A program made the translations under genes and the position numbers. The notes below the pieces were generated by a model. It had not been told where the DNA came from, ran no database searches, and was given only the letters and a program-made list of their open reading frames with translations. 57,488 nt of DNA from an uncultured Chitinophagaceae bacterium. Its GTDB lineage: Bacteria; Bacteroidota; Bacteroidia; Chitinophagales; Chitinophagaceae. The stretch lies in contig CAIKTE010000102.1 in NCBI GenBank assembly GCA_903830285.1, positions 1 to 57,488 on the forward strand, read 5' to 3'. Below, piece by piece: positions 1 to 8,511 of the stretch (its first letter is position 1; each line of letters begins with the position of its first letter).

Positions 1-400
1 AGCTCACTTAACTAACAAACCTTTATTAAAACAATGGAAAAAGAAAAATTACTGTAAAGCTAAATCGCTACTATTGTGATACGCTGTAAAGTAATATTAG
101 TATCATCCTTCCCCTGTGTAAAGTTTTTTCAGTATAAGACAGGCTTTGTCAATTTGGCGCTTAAGCCTAGTATAAGCCTTATATAAGCCTAATAAAAGCC
201 TAGTATAATTCTTATATATCTCAGGGTGTTTTGTGCCTTGAGAGAGATTTTTTTGTCAATTTGTCTTGTTAGCGGGGCATCTTTCCGGGGGGATTTGCAG
301 CGAGTAATTATTTATTTTTCCAGAGTAAGACAATCAGATCCAACTCATTATTTATATAAGAGAACAGGAAAACAGATTACATTAATAGTATTTAGCCCAC
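1..400. other. Intergenic region downstream of uxuA
   Basis: This 400-bp AT-rich stretch follows the uxuA stop codon, and I find no credible gene in it. It contains two structures. The first is an inverted repeat, TGATAC (77-82) and GTATCA (100-105), flanking the short palindrome TAATATTA at 92-99. The second is an 11-bp tandem repeat at 163-217, listed separately. The region could hold the end of the sulfatase-uxuA transcript or the control region of a gene beyond the left edge. No strong GC-rich hairpin followed by a T-run is visible, so I do not call a terminator. Confidence 0.6.
163..217. repeat. 11-bp tandem repeat, four full units plus one degenerate unit
   Basis: Five consecutive 11-bp units lie head to tail without spacers: AAGCCTAGTAT (163-173), AAGCCTTATAT (174-184), AAGCCTAATAA (185-195), AAGCCTAGTAT (196-206) and the degenerate AATTCTTATAT (207-217). 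Units 1 and 4 are identical. The core AAGCCT is invariant in the first four units, and variation is confined to the AT-rich second half. An inverted copy of the core (AGGCTT, 141-146) lies just upstream. The period is about one helical turn, so all cores face the same side of the DNA, as expected for a cooperative protein-binding array. A binding role is inference; simple slippage-generated repeats would look similar. Confidence 0.85.
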
Positions 401-1564
401 TTATATTGGAGAACTGCACGCTATTCCCATTTCCAGCCCGCGTAATTCTGCGAGGCCTCTTAATCGTCCAATGCCCGAATATCCCGGATTTGTTTTCTTA
501 TTCAGATCATCGAGCATTTGATGACCATGATCGGGCCTCATTGGAATATTGGTTTTTCTTTTATTCATTACAGCAATCACTTGTTTCACCACTTCATACA
601 TATTTACATCACCTTCCAAATGATTGTCTTCATAAAAATCACCCAATTCATTTCTTTTGGTACTTCGTAAATGCAGGAAATTAATTCTGTCACCAAACTG
701 TTTCAGCATTGCGGGCAGATCGTTATCAGGCCTTACACCAAATGAACCCGTACAAAAACAAAGGCCATTCGAATCATTGGGAACTGCATCAAACAATTTT
801 TCAATATCTGCAGCAGTACTTACTACTCTTGGTAAACCTAAGATCGGATAAGGAGGATCATCAGGATGTATCACCAGTTTAATTCCAACAGAATCTGCAA
901 CAGGACAAATGGCTTTTAAGAAATAAATTAAATGAGAACGAAGTTTGTTCGCATCAATACCCGCGTAAGTATCGAGTGCCTGCTGAAACTGATCGAGTGT
1001 GAAACTTTCTTCACTGCCCGGTAATCCTGCAATGATATTTCTTTGCAATTGATTTTTTTCAGCATCAGTCATACTATCAAAACGATGTTTTGCTCTTTGC
1101 AACTCATCACCTGAATATTCATTTGCTGCATCTTTTCTTTTCAGCATAAACAATTCAAAAGCAATGAAAGCGGCTTTTTCAAAACGCAGGGCTTTTGAAC
1201 CATCTGCAACAGTATATGCAAGATCAGTTCTTGTCCAGTCCAATACCGGCATAAAATTATACGTAATGATCTTCACCTTGCATGCAGCCAGATTCAACAA
1301 AGACTGTTTATAATTTTCTATGAATTGTAAATAATTCCCGGTTTGTGTTTTTATAGCTTCATGCACCGGAACGCTTTCCACTACATTCCATTCAAGGCCT
1401 GCATCTTTAATGATCTTTTTTCTATTCTGTATTTCTTCTATCGTCCACACTTCTCCATTCCGTATATGATGCAATGCAGTTACAACACCTGAACAACCTG
1501 CTTGTAATATATCACTGAGACTAACAGGGTCATTTGGCCCATACCAGCGCATCGTTTGTTGCAT
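401..1564 (-). CDS. uxuA: Mannonate dehydratase
   Basis: Converts D-mannonate to 2-keto-3-deoxy-D-gluconate, the entry of glucuronate carbon into central metabolism, in the cytoplasm; it has no signal peptide. The protein is about 387 aa, typical for UxuA. The N-terminal [11 protein letters not shown] motif, the HPDDPP segment and the C-terminal RPDHGHQM metal-site motif are characteristic of the family. I place the start at 1564 because its [12 protein letters not shown] aligns with the usual UxuA N-terminus; an in-frame ATG at 1579 would add five residues. It lies 83 bp downstream of the sulfatase gene and is probably co-transcribed with it. It is the only clearly cytoplasmic enzyme in the window, which suggests that the glycan degraded outside the cytoplasm yields glucuronic acid. 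Confidence 0.95.
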   Translation of the reverse strand: MQQTMRWYGPNDPVSLSDILQAGCSGVVTALHHIRNGEVWTIEEIQNRKKIIKDAGLEWNVVESVPVHEAIKTQTGNYLQFIENYKQSLLNLAACKVKIITYNFMPVLDWTRTDLAYTVADGSKALRFEKAAFIAFELFMLKRKDAANEYSGDELQRAKHRFDSMTDAEKNQLQRNIIAGLPGSEESFTLDQFQQALDTYAGIDANKLRSHLIYFLKAICPVADSVGIKLVIHPDDPPYPILGLPRVVSTAADIEKLFDAVPNDSNGLCFCTGSFGVRPDNDLPAMLKQFGDRINFLHLRSTKRNELGDFYEDNHLEGDVNMYEVVKQVIAVMNKRKTNIPMRPDHGHQMLDDLNKKTNPGYSGIGRLRGLAELRGLEMGIACSSPI

Positions 1565-1647
1565 TTTAAATCTTTCCATTTACATAAATCTTAAAAGCGC
1601 TTTAATAAATATGAATACAATTGTTATGCTGCATTTGCCTTTCCTGC

Positions 1648-3219
1648 TTAGAGTTTGAATTGCCCCTTCTCCGCTTTTTTGATCTTTTCCAATAATTCAG
1701 TCAGTTCTTTTACTTTCTCGGGATATTGATCGTATAAATTGTGGTCTTCATGGATGTCGTTCTCTAAATTGTATAATTGTCCGATCGGTTCACCTGCTTT
1801 TGGTGTCACTTCTGAAGGAACTGTAAATCCACCCGAACCTAATTTTGTTATTAATTTCCAGCCACCTTTTCTGATATCGAATGTTCCTTTTGATGAAATG
1901 TTGACGATCGCGGGCTGGTCATCAATAGTGGTAGATTTTCCTGTAAGTATTTTAAATATTGAATAGCTATCCTCTGTTTCAAAAACAGCAGAATGATTTC
2001 CTGTAAGTTCAGCACAAGTGGCCATCAAGTTTGCTAAAGTGGTTGTTGCATTACTTACAGTACCTGCTTTGATCTTTCCCGGATAGCGAAAAATTAGCGG
2101 AACACGATGCCCGCCTTCAAATGCATCACCTTTCATTCCTCTGAATTCACCGGCTGCTTTGTGATCATACATCTTTACATAATTCTCACGCCAGTATGGG
2201 CCATTATCACTTGCAAAAACAACTATTGTATTTTTAGAAAGCCCCAGACTATCCAATGTTCTCAATACTTTACCTACAGCAGCATCTACTTCTAACACAT
2301 AATCTCCGTATTCTCCAACCTTAGAAGTACCGGCATACCCTTTTGTTGCCACCCATGGTGTATGCGGGGCAGGCATTGCGAAATACAAAAAGAATGGGTT
2401 TGCCGTTTTTGATCGTTTAATAATATAATCATTCGCTTTTCTGGTAAAATAAGGAAGCACATCATAGAAATCGAAGGAAGGTGTCATCAATCCTTCTCTC
2501 CAGAAAGGACCTGTATAATCAGTTCCCGGTTTATTGCCTTTTGTATAACCTGTTGGTAATTCCGTTAGCTTGTCATTCTCCAGATAACAATATGGAGGCA
2601 TGTCTAAGGAAGCAGGAAGAATAAAAGAATAATCAAACCCTTCTGTTCTCGGGCCATGTGTTGGTGCTTTTGTAAAATCGATCTGTGCCGGATCCATCTC
2701 ATTCAAAATCCCGTAGAGATTATATTTATTATAAGCAGCACTTAATGAATCCTTATATGCATCTTTTAATACCCAATCCAAACCCAGATGCCATTTACCA
2801 ACAACAGCTGTATTATAAGCGCTTGTTTTTAATAAGGAAGCAACTGTTGGCATTCCCTCGTCTATTAATGTTCTGCTATAGCCACGCAAAACACCAACCT
2901 GTAATCTACTGCGCCAAGGATATCTTCCGGTAAGTATGGAATAACGTGAAGGGGTACAAACTGAGGAAGTAGTATGTGCATCGGTAAAACGCATTCCTTC
3001 TTGTGCCAGCCGATCGATATTGGGTGTATTTATTTTGCTTTGCGGATTATTTACTGAAACGTCCCCATAGCCAAGGTCATCAGCAAGGATATAAACAATA
3101 TTGGGCAAAGATCTTTTCTGTTGAGACAATAAAAGATTTGGAATAACAAGAAAAAACAGGCAGACAATTATCAATGAAATTTTGAAAGATCTTGTTCTTG
3201 AATTCTTTTGTAAACTCAT
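1648..3219 (-). CDS. Exported arylsulfatase-type sulfatase (S1 family)
   Basis: Hydrolyses sulfate esters, here probably on a sugar. The 523-aa protein has an N-terminal hydrophobic segment at about residues 12-32 and is probably periplasmic or surface-exposed. The sulfatase signature CTPSR with downstream TGR is present; Cys88 is the residue oxidised to formylglycine by a maturase. Other conserved features are the metal-binding ADDLGYGD at about 46-53, VVGKWHLG and ASDNGPYW. It is transcribed away from the propeller glycosidase gene at 3428 and precedes uxuA in the same direction. Substrate specificity cannot be read from the motif. Its presence suggests that the target glycan is sulfated, or that the locus processes a mixture including sulfated glycans. 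No formylglycine-generating enzyme is encoded in the window. Confidence 0.95.
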   Translation of the reverse strand: MSLQKNSRTRSFKISLIIVCLFFLVIPNLLLSQQKRSLPNIVYILADDLGYGDVSVNNPQSKINTPNIDRLAQEGMRFTDAHTTSSVCTPSRYSILTGRYPWRSRLQVGVLRGYSRTLIDEGMPTVASLLKTSAYNTAVVGKWHLGLDWVLKDAYKDSLSAAYNKYNLYGILNEMDPAQIDFTKAPTHGPRTEGFDYSFILPASLDMPPYCYLENDKLTELPTGYTKGNKPGTDYTGPFWREGLMTPSFDFYDVLPYFTRKANDYIIKRSKTANPFFLYFAMPAPHTPWVATKGYAGTSKVGEYGDYVLEVDAAVGKVLRTLDSLGLSKNTIVVFASDNGPYWRENYVKMYDHKAAGEFRGMKGDAFEGGHRVPLIFRYPGKIKAGTVSNATTTLANLMATCAELTGNHSAVFETEDSYSIFKILTGKSTTIDDQPAIVNISSKGTFDIRKGGWKLITKLGSGGFTVPSEVTPKAGEPIGQLYNLENDIHEDHNLYDQYPEKVKELTELLEKIKKAEKGQFKL

Positions 3220-3427
3220 GGTTAAGCAATTTGGAAGTACCCGATTTAGAAATAATTGTTAGGAATAAAAAATAATAATAAACACAGTTAACTAAGGTAG
3301 TTTTATTTAACTGAGTGATACAATTCCTGCGCTAAATATATTTACGAAATCGAAATAGTTCTTTATCCATGTTACAATTATCTTTATTAGGAATTTTGCC
3401 GTCTGTCAGCATATCCTGTAATATTGA
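3220..3427. promoter_or_regulatory. Divergent promoter region with operator-like sites
   Basis: These 208 bp separate the start codons of the divergent sulfatase gene and propeller glycosidase gene, so both promoters should lie here. I do not find an unambiguous Bacteroidota promoter (TTTG plus TAnnTTTG) on either strand; GAATTTTG at about 3391-3398 has one mismatch to the -7 element on the plus strand. Two candidate protein-binding sites are visible: an inverted repeat with arms CAGTTAA (3285-3291) and TTAACTG (3307-3313), and TTTACGAAATCGAAAT (3341-3356). The second contains ACGAAATCG, a 9-mer also present in the operator cluster at 19.26 kb. Confidence 0.5.
3285..3313. repeat. Inverted repeat CAGTTAA-N15-TTAACTG
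   Basis: Two perfectly complementary 7-bp arms are separated by 15 bp within the divergent promoter region. Two further complementary pairs can form beyond one mismatch. The arms could be half-sites for a dimeric regulator or a weak RNA hairpin; the AT-rich arms make a protein site more plausible than a terminator. Confidence 0.5.
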
Positions 3428-4429
3428 ATGAAACCAGCACTGATGAAAAAAGTCGTTTGTAGAATTATTCTATTATTTTTTTTATTTCACACAAGCTCTA
3501 TTTTAAACGGGCAATCTGTTGACATTCAAAAATTAAATTCTCCGATATTATTCAAAGGAGATTCTGTAACTGCTTATCGTGATCCTTTAGCTTTATATGA
3601 AAAGGGGATCATTTACCTCTATTTTACTTTAACCGAAATTGAACCAGATGGCAAAATCTATATGTACACTGCTTTCAGCAAAAGCAAAGATCTGATCCAT
3701 TGGTCGCCGGTTAAAAAAATAACAGCTAAGGATCAGTCTTTGAATTATTCAAGTCCAGGTAGTATCATTCGTTATCATAATGAATGGGTCATGTGTCTGC
3801 AAACCTATCCTCGCAGAAATTATACGGTTGAGCAAATGCCCAAATACGGTGATGAGAATTCAAGGTTATTTTTGATGCATAGTACTGACTTGGAAAAATG
3901 GTCGGCCCCTGAAATAGTGAAAGTAAAAGGCGATAGTGTGGATGATAAAAACATGGGCCGCATGATCGATCCATTCCTGTTGCAAGATCAGTATATAAAA
4001 AATAAATGGTGGATGTTCTACAAACAAAATGGTGCCAGCAGGTCTTATTCTTATGACCTGAAACATTGGAACTATAGCGGCCATGTCGCTGCAGGAGAAA
4101 ATGTTTGTATCATTTTCAGGAAGGATGCATATATCATGTTTCATTCTCCACAAAACGGTATTGGTATAAAAACATCCAAAGACCTGATAGAATGGAAAGA
4201 TGAAGATCAGGTTCTAACACTCGGACAAAAAGACTGGGATTGGGCTAAAGGAAGAATAACTGCCGGCTATGTTTTAGCTATTGAGAAAAATGAAAAGAAT
4301 GGATTCCGTTATCTTTTATTTTTTCATGGCTCAGGCCCAAAGAAAGAAACAGAAGGCGATTTCGATAAAAATGCTTCTATTGGTTTGGCATGGAGCAAAG
4401 ATCTGGAATCCTGGGAATGGCTAAAATAA
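3428..4429 (+). CDS. Exported five-bladed beta-propeller glycosidase (GH43/GH32/GH117-like)
   Basis: A 333-aa protein with a signal peptide over the first ~28 residues (cleavage after LNGQ likely). It has repeated propeller-blade signatures in which short Trp/Asp segments recur: STDLEKWSAPE, SYDLKHWNYSG, SKDLIEWKDE and SKDLESWEW. RDPLALYEKG near residue 53 and RMIDPFLL near 178 contain candidate catalytic and pKa-modulating aspartates of the clan GH-F/J type; the catalytic Glu is not certain. It is shorter than most GH43 proteins and lacks a C-terminal beta-sandwich. It probably removes a terminal sugar such as arabinose or anhydro-galactose. A second ATG at 3443 is an alternative start. It lies 94 bp upstream of the GH105 gene on the same strand, so the two likely form a small operon. 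Confidence 0.7.
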   Translation: MKPALMKKVVCRIILLFFLFHTSSILNGQSVDIQKLNSPILFKGDSVTAYRDPLALYEKGIIYLYFTLTEIEPDGKIYMYTAFSKSKDLIHWSPVKKITAKDQSLNYSSPGSIIRYHNEWVMCLQTYPRRNYTVEQMPKYGDENSRLFLMHSTDLEKWSAPEIVKVKGDSVDDKNMGRMIDPFLLQDQYIKNKWWMFYKQNGASRSYSYDLKHWNYSGHVAAGENVCIIFRKDAYIMFHSPQNGIGIKTSKDLIEWKDEDQVLTLGQKDWDWAKGRITAGYVLAIEKNEKNGFRYLLFFHGSGPKKETEGDFDKNASIGLAWSKDLESWEWLK

Positions 4430-4523
4430 CAGCATACTAGATTAGCATCCCTATTAAAAACTGCTTTATCTTACTTGAGCTAAAAAATATAAGTACTCAG
4501 TTATTATACAAAATTGGTTTTAC

Positions 4524-5696
4524 ATGGCAACTCATCTTTTTGAATTGAAACGAGAAAGCAAAACCTTATTACTCCTTTTTTTGTTTCTCTTGCTTGCGAA
4601 AAACGGATCAGCACAACACAATAAATACTTCAAGGATTTTTCAGCAGAAAGTTCCCCGCAAACAATAGGAAAGAATATCTCTGAACATTTTTTACAAACA
4701 CCGCATACATTTTTCGGAATTGTAATAAAGGGATCCAATCCAACATTCATTACTTATCCTGATGCCTGTGCCTGGTATGGTGCTTTTACTTTCGCTAAAG
4801 TTTCGAACGATATAGAACTGAAAAATAAATTATTGAAAAGAACAGAATTATTATTGAATGAAGAAGCAAAACTGGTGCCCAAACCCAATCATGTAGATAA
4901 CAGTGTATTCGGTATCGTTCCCTTAGAAGCCTATTTACAAAGCGGCGATAACCGTTTTTTAGTTTTGGGCAGATCTATTGCGGACGAGCAATTCAAGAAA
5001 TTATCGTCGACAGAATCAGCAGCGCTAAAGCCTGATGTAAAAGAATGGTACGAATCGGGATTAAGCTGGCAGACGCGTTTCTGGATCGACGATATGTTCA
5101 TGATCACATCGCTTCAATCGCAGGCATATCTTGCTACCCATGATAAAAAATATATCGATCAAACTGCAAAAGAAATGGTTGCTTACTTGGATAAACTGCA
5201 AAACGAAAATGGTTTGTTTTATCATGCACCCGATGCCCCATTTTATTGGGGAAGAGGTAATGGATGGATGGCAGCAGGAATGGCAGAATTATTGTCTGTT
5301 CTTCCAAAAGATAACAGCAACAGAAAAAGGATCATGCAGGGTTATTTAAAAATGATGAAAAGCCTGTTGCAATATCAGGATGCCAACGGGATGTGGCATC
5401 AATTAATAGACGATGCCAATGCATGGCCCGAAACCTCTGCAACGGGCATGTTTAGCTTTGCATTTATTACAGGGGTAAAAAACGGCTGGCTGAAAGAAAA
5501 GGTTTATGGCCCTGCTGCACGCAAAGCCTGGTTAGCATTGATCCAATATATTGATGAGAAGAATGACCTGAAAGAAGTTTGCGAAGGCACCAATAAAATG
5601 AACAACCATCAATATTATTTGGACAGAAAGCGAAACACAGGCGACCTGCACGGACAAGCGCCTTTGCTCTGGTGTGCCACTGCTTTATTGAAATAA
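4524..5696 (+). CDS. Exported unsaturated glucuronyl/galacturonyl hydrolase (GH105)
   Basis: Hydrolyses the 4,5-unsaturated uronic acid left at the non-reducing end by a polysaccharide lyase. The 390-aa protein begins with a signal peptide (Leu-rich segment at about 14-25, cleavage near GSA-Q at 29-31) followed by an (alpha/alpha)6 barrel. Family hallmarks are FWIDDMFM at about 187-194, containing the catalytic Asp, and WGRGNGW at about 242-248. It follows the propeller glycosidase gene on the plus strand. Its TAA stop (5694-5696) directly abuts the TTA that is the reverse complement of the neighbouring minus-strand stop (5697-5699), leaving no room for a terminator. It is clearly different from the GH105 protein at 18003-19148, suggesting two distinct unsaturated-uronate linkages. 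Confidence 0.9.
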   Translation: MATHLFELKRESKTLLLLFLFLLLAKNGSAQHNKYFKDFSAESSPQTIGKNISEHFLQTPHTFFGIVIKGSNPTFITYPDACAWYGAFTFAKVSNDIELKNKLLKRTELLLNEEAKLVPKPNHVDNSVFGIVPLEAYLQSGDNRFLVLGRSIADEQFKKLSSTESAALKPDVKEWYESGLSWQTRFWIDDMFMITSLQSQAYLATHDKKYIDQTAKEMVAYLDKLQNENGLFYHAPDAPFYWGRGNGWMAAGMAELLSVLPKDNSNRKRIMQGYLKMMKSLLQYQDANGMWHQLIDDANAWPETSATGMFSFAFITGVKNGWLKEKVYGPAARKAWLALIQYIDEKNDLKEVCEGTNKMNNHQYYLDRKRNTGDLHGQAPLLWCATALLK

Positions 5697-8450
5697 TTAT
5701 TTATTTGCCTTCTTAACGATCTTTAGTTCTGTTTCTTTATTGGTTGCAGGTAAATACAATTCTATAAATCCTGCATGATAGGATCTTGTTTTAATTTTTT
5801 TACCGTTACAAAAAGCTTCATAACGGTATGCCGGGTTTAAACAAACCAACATACATCTTTCATGTGTGGACGTTTCATCAAAACGAAGTGTTGCTTCGAA
5901 TGAGGAAAAGTTTTCGCCGAATTGTTTTTTATCGATCCACACTTCAAAACCAGTTGTAACCGTTCCTTCTTTAAAATAAGATGCGAACCAGTTCAATACA
6001 GGAGATGATAATCCTGAGAACTGTGCCCATCCTGCACCGCGACCTGAACTGCTGATGAAATGTTCATAAGTGCTATAGGTAAGTGCTGTTTCGCGTTTCC
6101 ATAATTCAAGTGCAGTATGTGCAATTTTATAAGCCTTCTCTCCTTCTCCCATATCTAACATGGCTTTCCACATGAACCATTGATGTGGCATCCATACTGT
6201 TCCATTCCAGTAACCATCCTGACGAAAATAAGATGCAGATTGATCTACCGCAGTAATACCAAAATCTGTCCACAAATGTTTTGCTGAGAACAGATTATTC
6301 ATCATTTTATTTTGTTGTGCTTTGTTAGCGATGCCCGAGATCAAAGGAGATACACCATCTAATCCCATATTATAATTGCTGCTGTCTGCAGGATAGCGGA
6401 ATATTTTTTGCGCATTCCCTTTTGCATCATGCATTACATAACTATAATAGCCTGTTGATTCATCCCAGGCATATTTTTGCAAGGCAGAATCCATTTGCGC
6501 AATTTGCAGGTCATATTGCTGCACATCATTTGTAAATCCAAGTTTGATGGCGGTCATCCGCATGATCTTCGCAGCACGAATACATTGTGCAGTTGTGATA
6601 ACCGGTGTTATGCTGCGCCGATTAACCTGATTCTCATTCAGATATTTTTGAGGAGGATAATCATCCCATCCACCTGAATTATAAAAATAATCCCATGGCT
6701 TTAATAATCCGGATGGCATCTTCATGGTTGATGTTGCAGTGATGCCTGTCATGAATTGATAATACTGTTTTAGTCGTGGATACATGTATGCAAGCAGTTC
6801 TTTGGATTGTGTTCTGTTCCATAGATCATAAAATGCAGAGAACTGAACAGGTACCGGAGAACCATGATGAATGAATGCGGATTGATTGCCAACATTAGTT
6901 GTATAAGCATTGATGGCTTCAAAACTTTTTTGCTTGTCTATTTCCTGCAAACCCAATGCAATAAAGCCAACATCCCATGTGTACAAACTGTTCCACCATT
7001 TTCCCGGTGTAAAATGCCGGATATTCTCTCTTTGTGTATAGATCGGATACACAACATTCGACAATAAAGCAGCCTGCAATAATTGGTTGCCTAATATATA
7101 GGGTTTACCTGCGGGCAACAAGCTTTGATCACTTATGTCTTTTGGTATTTTTGCTGTTAAGGATCCTACATTAAAACCACGCGACTGTTCTTCAACATAT
7201 GCTTTCGTACCTGTAGAAAGCAGTATATATAATTTTCGATTTGCATGAGGTTTTATTTCAACAGGGCGAAAAAATATATCTGTAAAATGCCCCTTCTCAT
7301 TTCCTACAAAAGTCTTCTTTACATTATTGTTAGAAGCAAGTTTGAAAAAAACATCGAGCTCATCATTCATTACTTCTCTCACATCATCAAAATTGTAATC
7401 CCATGCCATTCCATAATAAGTGTTGATGTCTTTATATTTTAAGAGCAATCCTTTAGAATTGCCATCCCTGCTTATAGATGGATTGAATTTTTTTGCCTGT
7501 ACTATCATCTCAGGAGCAGTTGCATTGGTCAATGGCGAGATGAAGAATGCATCCAATGCAATTTCCGTTTGGGCAATGGAGCGCATTGCAAGTTTGTTTT
7601 CCTGATTGAATTTGCAAGACAATTGCTTCATTTCAAAATTCCCTGTTCCTGTAAACTCAATAATTTCGTCAGCAATACCCGACAATTGAAAACGGGCAAT
7701 AGCGCCTTTTTGCAGTTTATACCGAATAAATATTTTTCCATTCCCTTCTTGCGGAATATTTTTGATCAGATAAACAACCTCATCATTTATATCTTTTCCA
7801 AACTTCCCGGCAAGTAAACTTCCATTCAATGCAGAATCATTTCTTACTTCATTTCGCTTTTGTCCGTTGTAAACCAAAAAATATTGGGGCGATCTGCTGA
7901 CCAAGTTCAATTCGCTGTAATCCACAGCAGACAAGTATTTCATTGATGCAGGATAAATGGCTTTGACAACAGGATAGGATGCGGGATAGTCAATATATGC
8001 CATCGAATTCAAAGTGAGGTTTTGAATAACATCGGTATTATTGACACAATTCATTTCTACCAATACTCGAGACGAATCCAATGTATGATAAGTAATATCG
8101 GTATAGACCTGATCTTTCCATTCCAACTCATAACGGTATGTAATGGCTTTCATATCAGCAGAAACCTTCCATGGCGTATAGCCAGATTCAAACAATACAT
8201 TGGGCACAATTACTTTATTTCTGTAATAACCAGGGCAAACTGTAAAGTCAAAACGCATTCCGTCTTCCATATCAGCAATATGTGAGATCCCGGCATATTT
8301 TTTTGAATATGGTCCCCAGGGAGAAAGACGGATATCATGATTCATACTGTCCTTTGCAGGATCGATCATTAAGGTTTGCTGCGCATCAATTTTATTAATG
8401 CAGGTTAGAAATGCGGTAAAGAAAAATAGTTGGTTCAGTATCTTTTTCAT
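5697..8450 (-). CDS. Exported (alpha/alpha)6 glycosidase, GH63/MGH1-like
   Basis: A 917-aa exported protein (signal peptide residues 1-23, ending DAQ). The N-terminal half (about 24-440) is beta-rich and resembles the supersandwich domain of clan GH-G/GH-L enzymes; the C-terminal half is an (alpha/alpha)6 toroid. Recognisable toroid motifs are WWNSLYTWDVGF, YWNGTVWMPHQW and STYEHF, which match trehalase/GH63/mannosylglycerate-hydrolase-like proteins. A small C-terminal beta domain follows. I infer an exo-alpha-glycosidase, perhaps acting on alpha-glucose or alpha-mannose, but not the exact CAZy family. It is the last gene of the seven-gene minus-strand operon. The gap to the GH92 gene upstream is 61 bp. 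Confidence 0.7.
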   Translation of the reverse strand: MKKILNQLFFFTAFLTCINKIDAQQTLMIDPAKDSMNHDIRLSPWGPYSKKYAGISHIADMEDGMRFDFTVCPGYYRNKVIVPNVLFESGYTPWKVSADMKAITYRYELEWKDQVYTDITYHTLDSSRVLVEMNCVNNTDVIQNLTLNSMAYIDYPASYPVVKAIYPASMKYLSAVDYSELNLVSRSPQYFLVYNGQKRNEVRNDSALNGSLLAGKFGKDINDEVVYLIKNIPQEGNGKIFIRYKLQKGAIARFQLSGIADEIIEFTGTGNFEMKQLSCKFNQENKLAMRSIAQTEIALDAFFISPLTNATAPEMIVQAKKFNPSISRDGNSKGLLLKYKDINTYYGMAWDYNFDDVREVMNDELDVFFKLASNNNVKKTFVGNEKGHFTDIFFRPVEIKPHANRKLYILLSTGTKAYVEEQSRGFNVGSLTAKIPKDISDQSLLPAGKPYILGNQLLQAALLSNVVYPIYTQRENIRHFTPGKWWNSLYTWDVGFIALGLQEIDKQKSFEAINAYTTNVGNQSAFIHHGSPVPVQFSAFYDLWNRTQSKELLAYMYPRLKQYYQFMTGITATSTMKMPSGLLKPWDYFYNSGGWDDYPPQKYLNENQVNRRSITPVITTAQCIRAAKIMRMTAIKLGFTNDVQQYDLQIAQMDSALQKYAWDESTGYYSYVMHDAKGNAQKIFRYPADSSNYNMGLDGVSPLISGIANKAQQNKMMNNLFSAKHLWTDFGITAVDQSASYFRQDGYWNGTVWMPHQWFMWKAMLDMGEGEKAYKIAHTALELWKRETALTYSTYEHFISSSGRGAGWAQFSGLSSPVLNWFASYFKEGTVTTGFEVWIDKKQFGENFSSFEATLRFDETSTHERCMLVCLNPAYRYEAFCNGKKIKTRSYHAGFIELYLPATNKETELKIVKKANK

Positions 8451-8511
8451 AAAAGTAATTGTGCAAACAAGTTTTAAATTTCAATCATTCAACAGCAAAA
8501 TGGGATCTCCA

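Noticed and set aside
34-57. Seven-codon ATG to TAA reading frame
   Set aside because: Too short to support; no conserved context visible.
77-105. TGATAC/GTATCA inverted repeat as a transcription terminator
   Set aside because: Arms are short and AT-rich, the loop is 17 nt and no T-run follows on either strand at the right place.
163-217. CRISPR array
   Set aside because: The 11-bp units are contiguous with no unique spacers, and no cas genes are present.
226-684. Open frame of 152 codons on the plus strand
   Set aside because: It is mostly antisense to uxuA, has no recognisable motif or credible composition, and begins inside the repeat-bearing intergenic region.
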